NCBI GenBank assembly: GCA_947462335.1
Contig: OX381715.1
Coordinates: 45,601,472 to 45,665,471 of the forward strand
Reading direction: 5' to 3'
Origin: Harmothoe impar
Lineage: Eukaryota > Annelida > Polychaeta > Phyllodocida > Polynoidae
DNA length: 64,000 nucleotides
This document shows, one piece after another, positions 8,929-20,438 of the stretch. Numbering within the stretch: position 1 is the first letter of the stretch; every line of letters starts with the position of its first letter. The translations under genes were made by a program, and so were the position numbers. Below the pieces are notes generated by a model. It saw nothing but the letters and a program-made list of their open reading frames with translations, was not told the DNA's origin and searched no databases.

Positions 8929-11900
8929 GTTGGCTGCGTCTTGGTGTTGTCTACATGCACCAGCGTGTTACCTGGCTGCTCGTTGAGGCACCACGCGGCC
9001 CTGCCTGGGCTGATGGCATGACGAGCTGTGTCATTATTCCCTAGTCAGTAAAATACACAACATGGCTGTCCACTTTAAATAAATGCTGCAATGTGGTGTC
9101 CAGTGGCCGTGCCAAGTGTGTTGTTTAGTTGATGGTGTGTGTGGAGCTAGCTGCCGTGAGGGCGGCACACACCCAGGTCCCACGTCACGGTAACCCATCC
9201 ATCACACCACCGCTGTAATTAACATTGTGCACATGTCGCAATACCCTCTAATTTCCGCTTAGGGTCCTCTAGCCATACACCAGCTATAAATTCTCACAGA
9301 TTCACAGATGAGCACATTATATATTGGGCATGTGTACTTGGACAAACAAGTAATGTGTTCCGCCAGGAGCTTGCTATCAGGGACAGAAATTCTCAATATT
9401 TGACAGTATCTGGGTAATTCTTGCAATTCACAGTAATGGATTATATATCCTAGTAGTAAATCACTGTCAAATTTAATTCTCTTCCTCCACACTCAATGCC
9501 TGCTAAATCTCAGCTAAGGCAAGTAAAGTGTACGCGGTGTGGTGTGGTAGCTGTAAGTAGCCATCTCCTACTCACTCATGTCAGGCAGCTACATAGGTTT
9601 CCTTGAGCAGGGCCCCGTCTACCTGAACCTTGAGGCAAAATCCACCCTGTGACACCAAACGTCAGCAGCTGGTGTATGTCGTGAGGCTTATGTAGACTTG
9701 TATCTAAAGGCCATTCTGTCTGTATAATGAGGAAAGTCCAGTGTTTGAGGCGGGTTTTCTTCTGCAGAATTCACTTTCATGAGGCAGCTTTGTAGGAGGC
9801 TCAGCAGGCTGTAGTGGTGTCTACCCGCAGGAGACAGGTGTGTGGCGGCTGTCTCTGTGAGCTGCCAGGTAAGCACTGTGTGGGGTGCAGGCAGCCCCAC
9901 TGTAGCCTGCTGGCTGATGGAGCCACACACCCTCCCTTGTGGCTAGGAGGGCTTAGCACAAATTGAGCTACCTTAACCCTTTCAGGGGGTCACACAATGA
10001 TTCATATTGCCCATGTGTTATTTTTAGCTATTCTGAATCCAGTTCCAGACAGATGTCAGGATGGAAATAGAAATATGATTTATTTAATCACAGATCCGTT
10101 TGTTGTACAGCCTCCTATTTGGGTTGTGTAATATAATAAGTGGGGAATTGACGGTGGATTGAATTAAGTAAGAGGCCGCCATGCGTGGTGGTAGAGTCAC
10201 AGTAATTGTCCTCCAGGCGGCGCCCCAGTGGTGTGGTGAAGTGGTTGTGGAGGTACAGATGGGGCAGGGTGCAACAAGCGGGACTGGGCAGGGTTATGAC
10301 ACACCTGTGACTCCCACTCCACGACACCTTTGACGATGGTCACCCTACAACCTGTCAATTACACCAGTATTAAGGGATCAGTGCAAAATTACCCCTCCAG
10401 GCAGTCCCCATGTGAAAGTCAACGTTTCCTCAGAAAAGCCAAGTATTTCTGTCTCCTTTCAAGCCTACTCTCCTTATCTATCACAGGCAGGGCCCCTTTG
10501 ACGGTTGGATCCCAGGTGCTGTGAACTGATCCCTGCGTTTGTCTGTCCCTATTCACCAGGTAACCACCTGTGTCTGTGAGGATTACTCCAGGACCTGCGA
10601 TAAGAGCCCACTCAAGGCAAGCAAACACAACTCTTTAATCAACTGTCTATCTAAGGATGAGAGCTTTCCTTTCAGAATCATATTACTCAAAGCAGAATCA
10701 CATCAATGTATCCCAGTCCAGGGTAGATCCTTGCCAATGTCCTAGGAACAGCAAACATGTGAGGCAATTGTATGCCTGAAGTTGGCTGCAGCTGGGTAGT
10801 AGACAGTCCCCAGTGTGCGGGTGATACATCCACCTCCCACAGGTTGGGGCGCGCCTACAGTGGGGCCTGAGTGCTGTATTGGTGGTAGTGTTAGCATCCA
10901 AGTCCTCACCTGTCCAATAGGTAGCGGCTCAGGTGAGGAGGCTGCATGTAGCACACCTGTAGGTGCTGCTGACAGCGGCGTGCTGGCAGTGTGTGGCTGG
11001 TCGTGTATCCTCCAGCACCTGTGGCCGTCCCCGGCACCCCTCACAGCACCAGCAGCCTGCACGCCCCGCTACACCTCTAATTACACCCACCCTAATGACT
11101 TCCTGTGTGTACAGCTAATCACCAGGGCCAACATGACTCACTTAACCGTGTTAACGGAAACATGTGTAGCTTATAAAAACTTGGGAAATCTTAAAGTTGT
11201 TAATGTTAATGAATGTGGCTTTTTGAATAGGTGTCCTTGCCGTGCCCACACACAGGGTGCAGGATTGATTAGGGTTCCAGAACCCGGCCCAGTAAAGCCT
11301 CCAGGGCAGAGTGACGTATTGTCAGCTGCAGGTGGCTGCAGGGGGTGAGGGGATCCATGTATCAGGGCCGACAGCTTACAAAGATCCCTTAGATAAGGTC
11401 CTAGCGCCCTGCAGCCGCAGAGATCTAGGTCTTGTTACAGCGGCATCTCCAATAACACACCAGGGTATCTCCCAGATTCATTTCTCCTTTTTATATCCTC
11501 TTGGACTCATCCAAATACATATATTCCAGGCTATTCAAATATATGCATTTATCCCTGTGACAGTTTTTATACCTCAGGCCGTGAATTATATGACTGTTGC
11601 TGGTATAAAGCCTCTCGTCGGTTTGGCTGTAGGTGGTATGACACCAACATGGTGATGGTATCCACTTAATGCAGCAGACTGTCCTTATTGAGGGGCATCC
11701 TCCTCCCCCAGCCTCTCAAGTAAGGACCCTCTATCCTCCACTGCCGAGGGCTCCCAGTACCAGTTCCAGTTCTTCCAGGGGTCGGCAGGGGGCGGTCTGT
11801 TCCTCCAGGAGGTCGGACATCAAAGTGTGGCGTCCCACAGGTGTAACTGTGGCGACAGGAGGCCTGTATATGTATAAAGCAGAACGCACTGTGAGATGGT

Positions 11901-13628
11901 TGTATCAAACTAGTGGGAGGGATAATGAAAACAGCAGGAACTCTCGCTCACCTACAGCACTTCCTCTAGATACAAAGGAGTAGATTGTATAAGTGACTAG
12001 ACAGCTAATTTTCCAGGCCAGTACACATGAATAATGTAACTTAATTGATACTCGTATATAAAGAGTACTTTGCAGACATAGGTCTGAGGATATATTTAGT
12101 TGCCTGAAGGGTCTAGAATAATCTCTTCGGTTCAATATAACATTTGGAATTCTCTCTGATTCTATTCATTTAATATTTAGAACTCATATACCGTTATTAA
12201 AAGACAAGCGAATATGGCTAGCACCTATATATTCAATGCGGTAGGGACTATAGCCTACAAACTCCATGACCCTATACACCATTTCCCAAAACAGGTCCAA
12301 AAGGCTGTTCCACTATTCATTATGGCCTGTCAGTACAGGCAGAACTCATACATTATTAAATACACAGGCGCTAAAAAAGAGGTTACAATCTGGACTCCAC
12401 ACTTTCAATAACATTCCCCAGCAGTGAGCAACTACGATTTATACATGCACAATAGGAACAGGGTGGAGGTTTGGTTATTGGACTTGCACATTCACAACTT
12501 AATTGTGTCTACTCCTAAGTACATATAGAAGTAGGGTCTATACATGAGACCTCTCGTGGTGCATTCCAAGCATAATACGGCATTCAGCAGCACCCGCTGT
12601 GGCCTCCACTCCCACAGCAGCAGCTCCTGTACAAATAGCTGCCTGTAACAGAGGAAGCCACTCCTGCCTCTACTTCGTACTGCTAACCTACATGTAGTAG
12701 ATTAGAAACCCTAGTACTTACAATACCACCGCTATCACAGCTAGCTTTACATTGACAAGTACACATGAACCAATTTATTCTATTTCAAGGGATAATGTTG
12801 ACATTAGAGTAGACTATATATATATTTGGTCATCTATTCAATATGAGGACTTTTAAGTGACAGCTTTTCCAACATAATTTGGGATTATTTTTTGGAAAAC
12901 CCCATACCTTACTGTCTAGCAAGGCTTGTACAATGATGTATATTTAGCAAGCACCACAAACCCCATACATAGTGAAATCAGCCTAATATAGCAGTCTGCA
13001 TAGGTTACATAGTGAAACCATCCAAATATAGGGGTCTATATAAGTTACAGAGGCAGACAGCATGCAGGGTATATACATCTCCTACAACAACATTGGCAGA
13101 CAACCTTCATGTAGTGGTTAATCTTGTCACTTGCTGTGCACGCAGCAGTCAACATTTACCCTATACACATAAAAAGGAGGCTGACTCAAGCCACATCCCT
13201 CAGACACTTTTTACTTGTGTAACAAACATAGTTCACCTGTGGTGGAGCGGGGTGGGCTATACACCAAGGGCTTTAACACTGGGGATCAATAGAGCAACTG
13301 TCTCCCTGTGCTCCATTTTTACCACTTTCCTCTGGATCAACATACATGTACATGGCAAATATATGGGTGCACTAAGGAACATGTTACATGTGAACTTCAT
13401 TCAGATGCACTGCATGAAGTTCTAAGAGAATGGTGGTTTCTGCGAATGAATTTCTTAAATAGAATAGGAGAGGATGATTTGCATTTTTAAGAGATTTTGA
13501 TACAACAAATGTGTTCTGTACATCTAGAGAGGATGTTCCCTTCACTTGGATACAACAAACTTCCCACATTGATGTTTTACCTTACCATGATTCAGGAAAA
13601 AGTACCGATTCTGCCTCTCTTTCAAATC
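8929..13628. other. 5' flank or intron of the large gene; no secure gene
   Basis: The first few hundred bases stay GC-rich, as expected near a promoter or first intron, but I see no definite TATA or initiator. A minus-strand frame at 9688-9930 and GC-rich frames at 10742-11348 are open but lack convincing splice pairs. A lone TTAACCCTTTCAG at about 9973 resembles one end of the TTAA-flanked elements described elsewhere. The remainder is ordinary AT-rich sequence with no array. Confidence 0.45.
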
Positions 13629-13838
13629 AACCCTTTAAAGGCCGTATACTGTGCGTTTGTCGTCATGATGCATAAAAGCAGTCCTGGCGAGTAACCACAA
13701 GGAATGCATGCGTGCATCATGCCAACCATTTGGTAATATACCAACCAGATAGGGCCTTCATGATGATGCGATGAGGGCTGCATCCATGCACAGTGGGCAT
13801 ACTACAGTAATTCACTACGCAACCCTTAAATGGTTTGA
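13629..13838. mobile_element. Diverged TTAA-type MITE (copy of the 16.4 kb element)
   Basis: It begins tcaaccctttaaaggccg and ends acgcaacccttaaatggttt. Inside it shares gtcgtcatgatgcataaa and a gcatgcatcatgcc core with the element at 16366-16565. The terminal TTAA is mutated here. No coding capacity. Confidence 0.55.
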
Positions 13839-14346
13839 GGAAAATGAAGGTATGTCGTTGACGGTGAGGTAAGTGTTAGGGCCCGCTGAGACATGTGTAC
13901 AGTACTGCACTCAGTACCATCACGTTTTTACACACATCACAACACCACCACTTATACACCTCTCACTATTGAGAGGACAGTTAAAGTATTTTTCCTGCCT
14001 GAATCAGGACTATATAACTATTCCCACACTTTTGATGACATGAGAAGAATTAATTCAAGTACTCATGAATAGTCAACAGAGCTCTTCTTTACAATGGTGC
14101 TACTATGTTCCTGTCCTTCATAGACAGTGTCCCTTTCCCAGGTAGAGGTAGAGGGTGCGACGCTAAGTGCCTGATGGCATTCTCCAGCTTTAAGTCGCTA
14201 CTTTAAAATTGAAGTCGTGAAAAGGGTTAAAAATCTAAGAAAAGTAGGGGTATATGGAAAAAGTGGAATGTTATATGAATGAACTGGAAAGGAAATTGTT
14301 TTCAAGGTCGTAATCCATATACCTGACCATGTATGCCTGGGGCTTT

Positions 14347-14810
14347 ACAGAATAAGCCTTAGCTACCTAAACTTTTTCACCTACTAGCGACCTATTATTT
14401 CTAACCTTATATTATACAGTTTTATACACCTCCCTAGTGGCTTCCAACCCAAAAATGAGGCTTATTCTATTATAAGGGCCTACAGAATAAGCCTCATACT
14501 TCTAGGGGGTTCTACAAGCGGGGTAGGGGGTATACAGAATAAGCCTTAGCGACCTATACTTTTTCACCTACTAGCGACCTATTATTTCTAACCTTATATT
14601 ATACAGTTTTATACACCTCCCTAGTGGTTTCCAACCCAAAAATGAGGCTTATTCTATTATAAGGGCCTAAAGAATAAGCCTCATACTTCTAGGGGGTTCT
14701 ACAAGCGGGGTGGGGGTATACAGAATAAGCCTTAGCGACCTATACTTTTTCACCTTCTAGCGACCTATTATTTCTAACCTTACATTGTACAAAATTGTCT
14801 TTGTTTATAT
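14347..14810. repeat. Tandem repeat, about 187-bp unit, 2.5 copies
   Basis: cagaataagccttagc recurs at about 14348, 14535 and 14721. Each unit contains a perfect 12-bp inverted pair, gaggcttattct and agaataagcctc, separated by about 16 nt, so each can form a hairpin. The copies are nearly identical, suggesting recent amplification. Confidence 0.85.
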
Positions 14811-14959
14811 AAAATGAATAATCCTGCGTCACCTACCTTCTTTCCCCCAAAAAAAGCCAAGCCCCAGTTTTTTTCTTATAGCTCCCCTTAAGGGAAACCC
14901 TTTCCCCCGGGGTTATTCCCCTTGAATGTTTTTAGATTCTATTTTTTAGAATCACTCTA

Positions 14960-15340
14960 TATATATACTCCAGCTTTAAGTCGCTAAGGGATGGAGTCGC
15001 TAGTGCAAATCACTAGATAGAATACAAGGTTAAAACGTTTTTTATTCATCCTAACCTATATATATACTCCAGCTTTAAGTCGCTAAGGGGTGGAGTCGCT
15101 AGTACAAATCACTAGATAGAATACAAGGTTAAAACGTTTTTTATTCATCCCCTATCTATATATATACTCCATCTTTAAGTCGCTAAGGGGTGGAGTCGCT
15201 AGTGCAAATCACTAGATAGAATACAAGGTTAAAACTTTTTTTTATTCATTCCCTACCTTTATATATACTCCAGCTTTAAGTCGCTAAGGGATGGAGTCGC
15301 TACTGGTAGTATCAGCGACCTAACCTTATATCTTAATTAT
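14960..15340. repeat. Tandem repeat, about 100-bp unit, 4 copies
   Basis: Units start with atatatatactccagc at about 14960, 15059, 15159 and 15260. Each continues with tttaagtcgctaaggg, tggagtcgctagt, and agaatacaaggttaaaac. Every unit therefore carries a copy of the terminal sequence of the enclosing inverted-repeat element. Confidence 0.85.
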
Positions 15341-15790
15341 ATTTCGTTTAAAATGAACAGGGTCCGTGTTTTACATAGCGACCTAAACCTGGAGTATGCC
15401 TGCCTGATAATGTGCCTGATAATCTTTTCATTTAAACCAGTCCAAAACTGCAGCACATGTGAACAGCATGGCTCGACAGTGTACCCTATAGCTTACATTT
15501 TGAAACCACATTCAACGCCATTATGCGGGACTAATCTTTGTCTTATTTTTTTTACCTTTGTACTTTTGTTATCCATCATCTATTGCAGCTCATGTACTAC
15601 CATATGTGTAGCTGACAAGCTGTCAAAAGGAATATCCTGATGTGCTGTATAGGTGGTAGGATCCAGCACCAGGACCTCACCTGTCCAAATGTATATGGTG
15701 TATCTAATGGATACTTAACACTTTAACTGTGCCTTCACAACTAATATATTTATACAGCCAAGTTGAAATAACGTAGGTTCTTCATGATTA

Positions 15791-16036
15791 GGCCAAAAAA
15801 AGGGAGGTTTGTTTCAGGTCACCCGACCGACCCTATCAAAACAGGGCAAACCATACGTTTTTTATGCAATTTTGAAGAAACGTCCGCAATTTTATCCTTT
15901 TTTGGGTCAATTTTAGGGTCTTCGGAGAGGCCGGCTAGTACTTTCATGTACAAAAAAAAAAAAAAAAAAAAAAAAATCTGACCTACCGACCCTATATTTT
16001 CCCATGTTATCTGAAACAAACCACTTTTTTTTGGCC
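15791..16036. mobile_element. Foldback MITE with TTAGGCC termini
   Basis: The left end is ttaggccaaaaaaaggg followed by aggtttgtttcagg. The right end is its inverse (ctgaaacaaaccac, then ttttttttggcctaa). Subterminal gaccgaccctat and its partner gaccctat also occur in inverted context. A poly-A run lies in the middle. TA beside GGCC on both sides is compatible with a TA target-site duplication, as in Tc1/mariner-like elements; that assignment is inference. No coding capacity. Confidence 0.7.
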
Positions 16037-16365
16037 TAACTATATTCAGTGATAGCTTGATATAATGAGGTATGGGTGGGGGGGGGGGGGGTGATGGACA
16101 ACACACATGTCCTTACAAGGTTCAAAGCGTCACAATAATATTTACATTTATATTGCGATTTACTTCCATTCCACATTGTCTACCTCAGGCAGATCTGGCA
16201 TGGATTTGACCCGTGTCAAGTTAGCTCAAATGATCCGCGGATTATTGAACATACACATGAACAAATATAGCACCCGTAAAAGCCCCACCACTTGGCACCA
16301 GACACATCTAACGAGTGTAGCACCTGGATAGAGGCAGCCTTTGGTCACTGCTTTACACAGGTTAA

Positions 16366-16565
16366 CCCTTTAAGGACCGCAAGGTCGTCATGATGCATAA
16401 ATACAGCCCTTCTCGCCAAGACTGAATGTATGCATCAAGCCGACTCTTCATAAAGTCGGCTTGATGCATAAAGACGGCCCTGATGAGTCTAGTCGCCAAG
16501 GCTGCATTCATACACCATCATGACAAAGGGAACAATGCATTGAAGCACTATGCGTCCTTAAATGG
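16366..16565. mobile_element. TTAA-flanked MITE, piggyBac-like
   Basis: The element is bounded by TTAA at 16362-16365 and 16566-16569. The termini ccctttaaggaccgca and its inverse (tgcgtccttaaatgg) form inverted repeats. The centre holds a perfect hairpin, atgcatcaagccgact paired with agtcggcttgatgcat. A TTAA target and CCCTTT-type ends are hallmarks of the piggyBac superfamily (established). Membership of this short element is inferred. Diverged copies lie at 13629-13838 and 30152-30265. Confidence 0.65.
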
Positions 16566-16969
16566 TTAATGACAAGTATATATTTAGAACAGTAGTAGTA
16601 AGAAGCTATAATTTACCATTATGTTATCGGTCATGGTCTTCATCATGACACACTCTTTACATAGGTGTAATACATGTAGAGCAACTACAAATGCCTACAG
16701 GTTTGGAACCGTATAACCAGCTTTGATAGTTTGAATACAAATGTATTTACAGGGAAATGAGAGGGATCTAATATCATTCCCATGATAGATAGTAGATATA
16801 CATCGATCCCTTTAACATGGAATCTTAACAATGCTAGGAACAAGTATTACAACTACTAGATGAGTGGTGCCGTTATAACGTGCCACCAGCACAACCGCAT
16901 GTCACACAGCAGTAACCTTCATGTATCACAATGTAGTCACCTCTGTCCTGTTATATTGTTTTATTGCAG

Positions 16970-17052
16970 TTAAATGGGTGAAAAACGATGACACAAACTT
17001 TATATTCTCTTTTCTACAGGTCACGGGTAGATTGGCCCCATTCGTATGCTAA
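16970..17052 (+). CDS. Candidate terminal exon (unassigned gene)
   Basis: A strong acceptor (ttatattgttttattgcag) precedes an open stretch. With phase 2 it reads KWVKNDDTNFIFSF, continues LQVTGRLAPFVC and stops at TAA. A second strong acceptor (tattctcttttctacag, ending at 17019) lies inside it and opens a different 36-codon frame beginning SRVDWPHSYAK. Two good acceptors so close may mean alternative splicing or chance. No polyadenylation signal was identified with confidence. The product is unrecognised. Confidence 0.2.
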
Positions 17053-17701
17053 AGCGAGTGCTATATATATCATGTTGCATGAGGAGACCTACATATACCA
17101 ACAGAGATTTTACGTAATGCAGTCCATGACCTAACATTAATCTTCATATATGAACCCACCTTATAGCACAATCATGCTAACGGCAGACACATTAGCACGG
17201 ACCCGCCTTAGTAAATACAAGCAAATTGTACTTTGTTATAATCCTTGCATGCCATGCCCTATCAGGGCACACTGTTGCCTTACATGTTTCAATGTACAAG
17301 ATCCCAATAGACCGGATCCAAACCCATATATTGTGTTTATTTTTAATTTTCCTCTGCATATAGATATTCTTGTACAAAGCGAAAGTTAACAAAAACCGAT
17401 TTCCTCTCGTAGTAGAAGTTTATATTTTTTATGTCATCTTCACAGTTAGAAAACAGTTATCAACTACATGTATTATTAATATCAATTTCCTGTAAAATGT
17501 CGCTTAAAATCTTCTTCCTATTTTGAAGCAAGTTAAATGATTGATAGTTCGGATAAAATGGAAAATTATGTCGATAGGAAATTCACCGTAGATGAGCTAT
17601 GCCCCCTACTAGACCTATACTAATCCATATTAGGATGTCTTAGGGTCCCTACCTCTATAGCAGTCCGCCTTATAAGGCTTGCTATTGGGGACGTGACGAC
17701 C

Positions 17702-18706
17702 TGTAGAACCGTGATGTGTATCAAAAACGTGATGTGTAGTAACTACACAGTTACTACACATCACTGCTGACCATGTAAACGTGATGTGTATCAAATAAAC
17801 GTGATGTGTAGTAACCATCCAACCATGATGTGCAGTGGCTAACGTGATGTGTAGTAACTTGGATTAAGGCACCTCCAACCGTTATATGTATCAACAAACA
17901 TGATGTGTATCAATCCTGCCCTGCTTCTCTGTTGAGGATACAGAAGGGTATCCATGTCGCTTGATAATCCCCATGTCCCATGTTGATTTTAAGAATCGCT
18001 CATGTCCCCTGGCACTATCTTTTCAAACCTTATGTCACATGTCACTAGGCCTCATGTCGCATGACGATATAAAGTGGCCTTGTCAGCCATCCACCCCATT
18101 ACCATATTTCCTCATGTATAAGCAGGGGCCCATGTATACGCATGCCCCGTGTATAAGCCTGGGGAAAACGTGACTTAGAATTGTATAAGCCGGGCCCCAA
18201 GTATAAGCCTGGGAGTTGCCTTGTCTATTTAATAGAATTCATTTGAGAGAGAAATAAAGCTGAGGTGATAATGGTAGATAATTCATGTGAGAATTATGAG
18301 AATGTACTGTTTTTTCAGGTATAGGAATATAAGCCTGCATCGTGTATAAGCTTGCCCCATGTACATAGGCCTGCCCCGTGTATAAGCCTGGTCAGTTTGC
18401 CCCTTAGTACTTGTTTAAGCCCAGGCTTCTACACGAGGAAATACGGTATGTACAATGTAGAACATGTTGTCCGTTGGGTGTTCAGGGTGATGGTGACCTG
18501 GGAGAGTACTCACTATAGGTTGTCATATGTGATTAAATTATGAAATTCCTTGATACATATCACGTTGATACAGATCACGTCAGTTTGATACAGATCACAT
18601 TATTTTGATACAGATCACGTTGTGTTGATACAGATCATGTTTGCATAGTCAGCCGTGATGTGTAGTACTACACATCACGGTCCTTGATACACATCACGGT
18701 TCTACA
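17702..18706. mobile_element. 1.0-kb inverted-repeat element with gtgatgtgtatcaa subterminal repeats, copy A
   Basis: The left end is tgtagaaccgtgatgtgtat; the right end is its exact inverse, atacacatcacggttctaca. Many copies of gtgatgtgtatcaa, gtgatgtgtagtaac and cagatcacgt cluster near both ends, as in elements whose transposase binds subterminal repeats. The interior holds a block of catgtcgc/catgtccc words (about 17951-18080) and a nested foldback element. No open frame codes for a transposase. A second copy with the same ends is at 48619-49318. Confidence 0.7.
18110..18448. mobile_element. Nested foldback element with gtataagcctg repeats
   Basis: It begins taccatatttcctcatgtat and ends with the inverse form tacacgaggaaatacggta. 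Near both ends, variants of gtataagcctggg or gccccatgtataagc are repeated seven to eight times. It sits wholly inside the 1.0-kb element and so inserted later, or was captured by it. The end sequence resembles widespread taccgtatttcc-type animal MITEs (general recollection, family not named). Confidence 0.6.
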
Positions 18707-19540
18707 CCACCCCCTGGACAGCCCTGACCTTGCACCTACCACACACCATACCGTGCTCTATACCTGCAGGGTCGGCCAGCACTGACAGCACCAATACTTA
18801 TCATGTTACCTTTGTTTTATGACGTGCCAGTGATGAATAGCCTCATGTCTTATTGTTGACGTACAGCAAGATACAACACCATAGATGCTGCCCTTTGTGA
18901 CTGACATGTAGTGTATGCATAATTAATCACTGAACCTATGTTACCTTCCTATCCTGATCTACACTTCCCAGATGTATTCACTTGGTGACTGTATACCACT
19001 CAGCCCTGTTGACAATGATGGAGAGAGTACGGCTACATAGCACACACTTACACATAATATACATGTGCAACTCTGCAAGTAATACATTGATAGCATGTCC
19101 TGAGATTCCTAGAAGAAGATGTATACACCCCACCAGCTAGAGTTGACAGTTGATATCCATTGACAGCTCAATGACAGTGGTATGCAACTTAAGCTGTGTA
19201 AAGTGGACAATTTCCTGAGGCAGATTTGTCAAAATGAAAGAAAACCATTGCCATGAACTAAAATCAAATATGCATGACATTGTCCCGATATGGCCATGAC
19301 CGCACTACGTATATGCTCAGTTCGGGACTAAACGTTATCAAATTTGATAGTCTTGCTTGGACTTCATCGTCATACATTATGTACAAAATTGTCCGCACAC
19401 ATTGTCTCCTTATATCTGGTACTTTGGGTTCTAGTGGGGCTGTGACTGCCAATCTAACCTCACTACCCTAACTTAACACTAGACGTGCAGGCACAGCCTG
19501 AGTGGCATCTCTACATTGTAGGTGCTCCATACCACCCTGA
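18707..19540. other. Non-coding stretch, no gene seen
   Basis: Ordinary sequence with short frames only. The overlapping opposite-strand frames at about 19264-19471 are shadows of each other and have no splice support. Confidence 0.5.
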
Positions 19541-20438
19541 CTACCCCCTGACGGGAAGGCTACATGACGGGTGTGGTAGATACCCCCATGACGGGAAGGC
19601 TACATGACGGGTGTGGTAAATACCTCCATGACGGGAAGGCTACATGACGGGTGTGGTAAATACCTCCATGACGGGAAGGCTACATGACGGGTGTGGTAGA
19701 TACCTCCATGACGGGAAGGCTACATGACGGGTGTGGTAAATACCTCCATGACGGGAAGGCTACATGACGGGTGTGGTAAATACCTCCATGACGGGAAGGC
19801 TACATGACGGGTGTGGTAAATTCCTCCATGACGGGAAGGCTACATGACGGGTGTGGTAGATACCTCCATGACGGGAAGGCTACATGACGGGTTTGGTAGA
19901 TACCTCCATGACGGGAAGGCTACATGACGGGTGTGGTAAATACCTCCATGACGGGAAGGCTACATGACGGGTGGGGTAGATACCTCCATGACGGGAAGGC
20001 TACATGACGGGTGTGGTAAATACCTCCATGACGGGAAGGCTACATGACGGGTGTGGTAGATACCTCCATGACGGGAGGCTACATGACGGGTGTGGTAGAT
20101 ACCTCCATGACGGGAAGGCTACATGACGGGTGTGGTAGATACCTCCATGACGGGAAGGCTACATGACGGGTGTGGTAGATACCTCCATGACGGGAAGGCT
20201 ACATGACGGGTGTGGTAGATACCTCCATGACGGGAAGGCTACATGACGGGTGTGGTAGATACCTCCATGACGGGAAGGCTACATGACGGGTGTGGTAGAT
20301 ACCTCCATGACGGGAAGGCTACATGACGGGTGTGGTAGATACCTCCATGACGGGAAGGCTACATGACGGGTAGGCTACGTGACGGGTGTGGTAGATACGT
20401 CCATGACGGGAAGGCTACATGACGGGTGTGGTAGATAC
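19541..20438. repeat. 40-bp minisatellite, about 22 copies
   Basis: The unit is tacctccatgacgggaaggc followed by tacatgacgggtgtggtaga. Each unit itself contains two catgacggg words, so the 40-mer arose from an approximately 20-bp ancestor. Most variants are at one site (gtaga/gtaaa). One unit lost a base near 20071, and one rearranged unit lies at about 20365-20390. Confidence 0.95.

Larger units (their letters stand above)
14181..15395. mobile_element. 1.2-kb inverted-repeat element enclosing two tandem arrays
   Basis: The left end reads ctccagctttaagtcgcta. The right end is its approximate reverse complement, tagcgacctaaacctggag. Between them lie a roughly 187-bp tandem repeat and a roughly 100-bp tandem repeat, each built from the same words as the ends (agcgacct and agtcgct). 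No transposase frame is present, so if mobile it is non-autonomous. The flanking duplication is not clear. Confidence 0.5.

Noticed and set aside
3927..8986. Many overlapping frames of 60-290 codons on both strands within the large exon
   Set aside because: Shadows of the 1,671-codon frame; they lack independent starts, splice sites or sensible composition.
9688..9930. Minus-strand 80-codon frame upstream of the large exon
   Set aside because: The translation is fairly protein-like, but no donor fits, and the plus strand has a rival donor (ccag|gtaagc at 9868). Evidence was too balanced to call.
10742..11348. GC-rich frames on both strands (177 and 106 codons)
   Set aside because: Overlapping opposite-strand frames without a clear splice pair; composition (gtaggtgctgc-type words) resembles degraded minisatellite sequence.
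19541..20438. CRISPR-like regular array
   Set aside because: Repeats are contiguous with no variable spacers, and the DNA is eukaryotic. The same applies to the other arrays.
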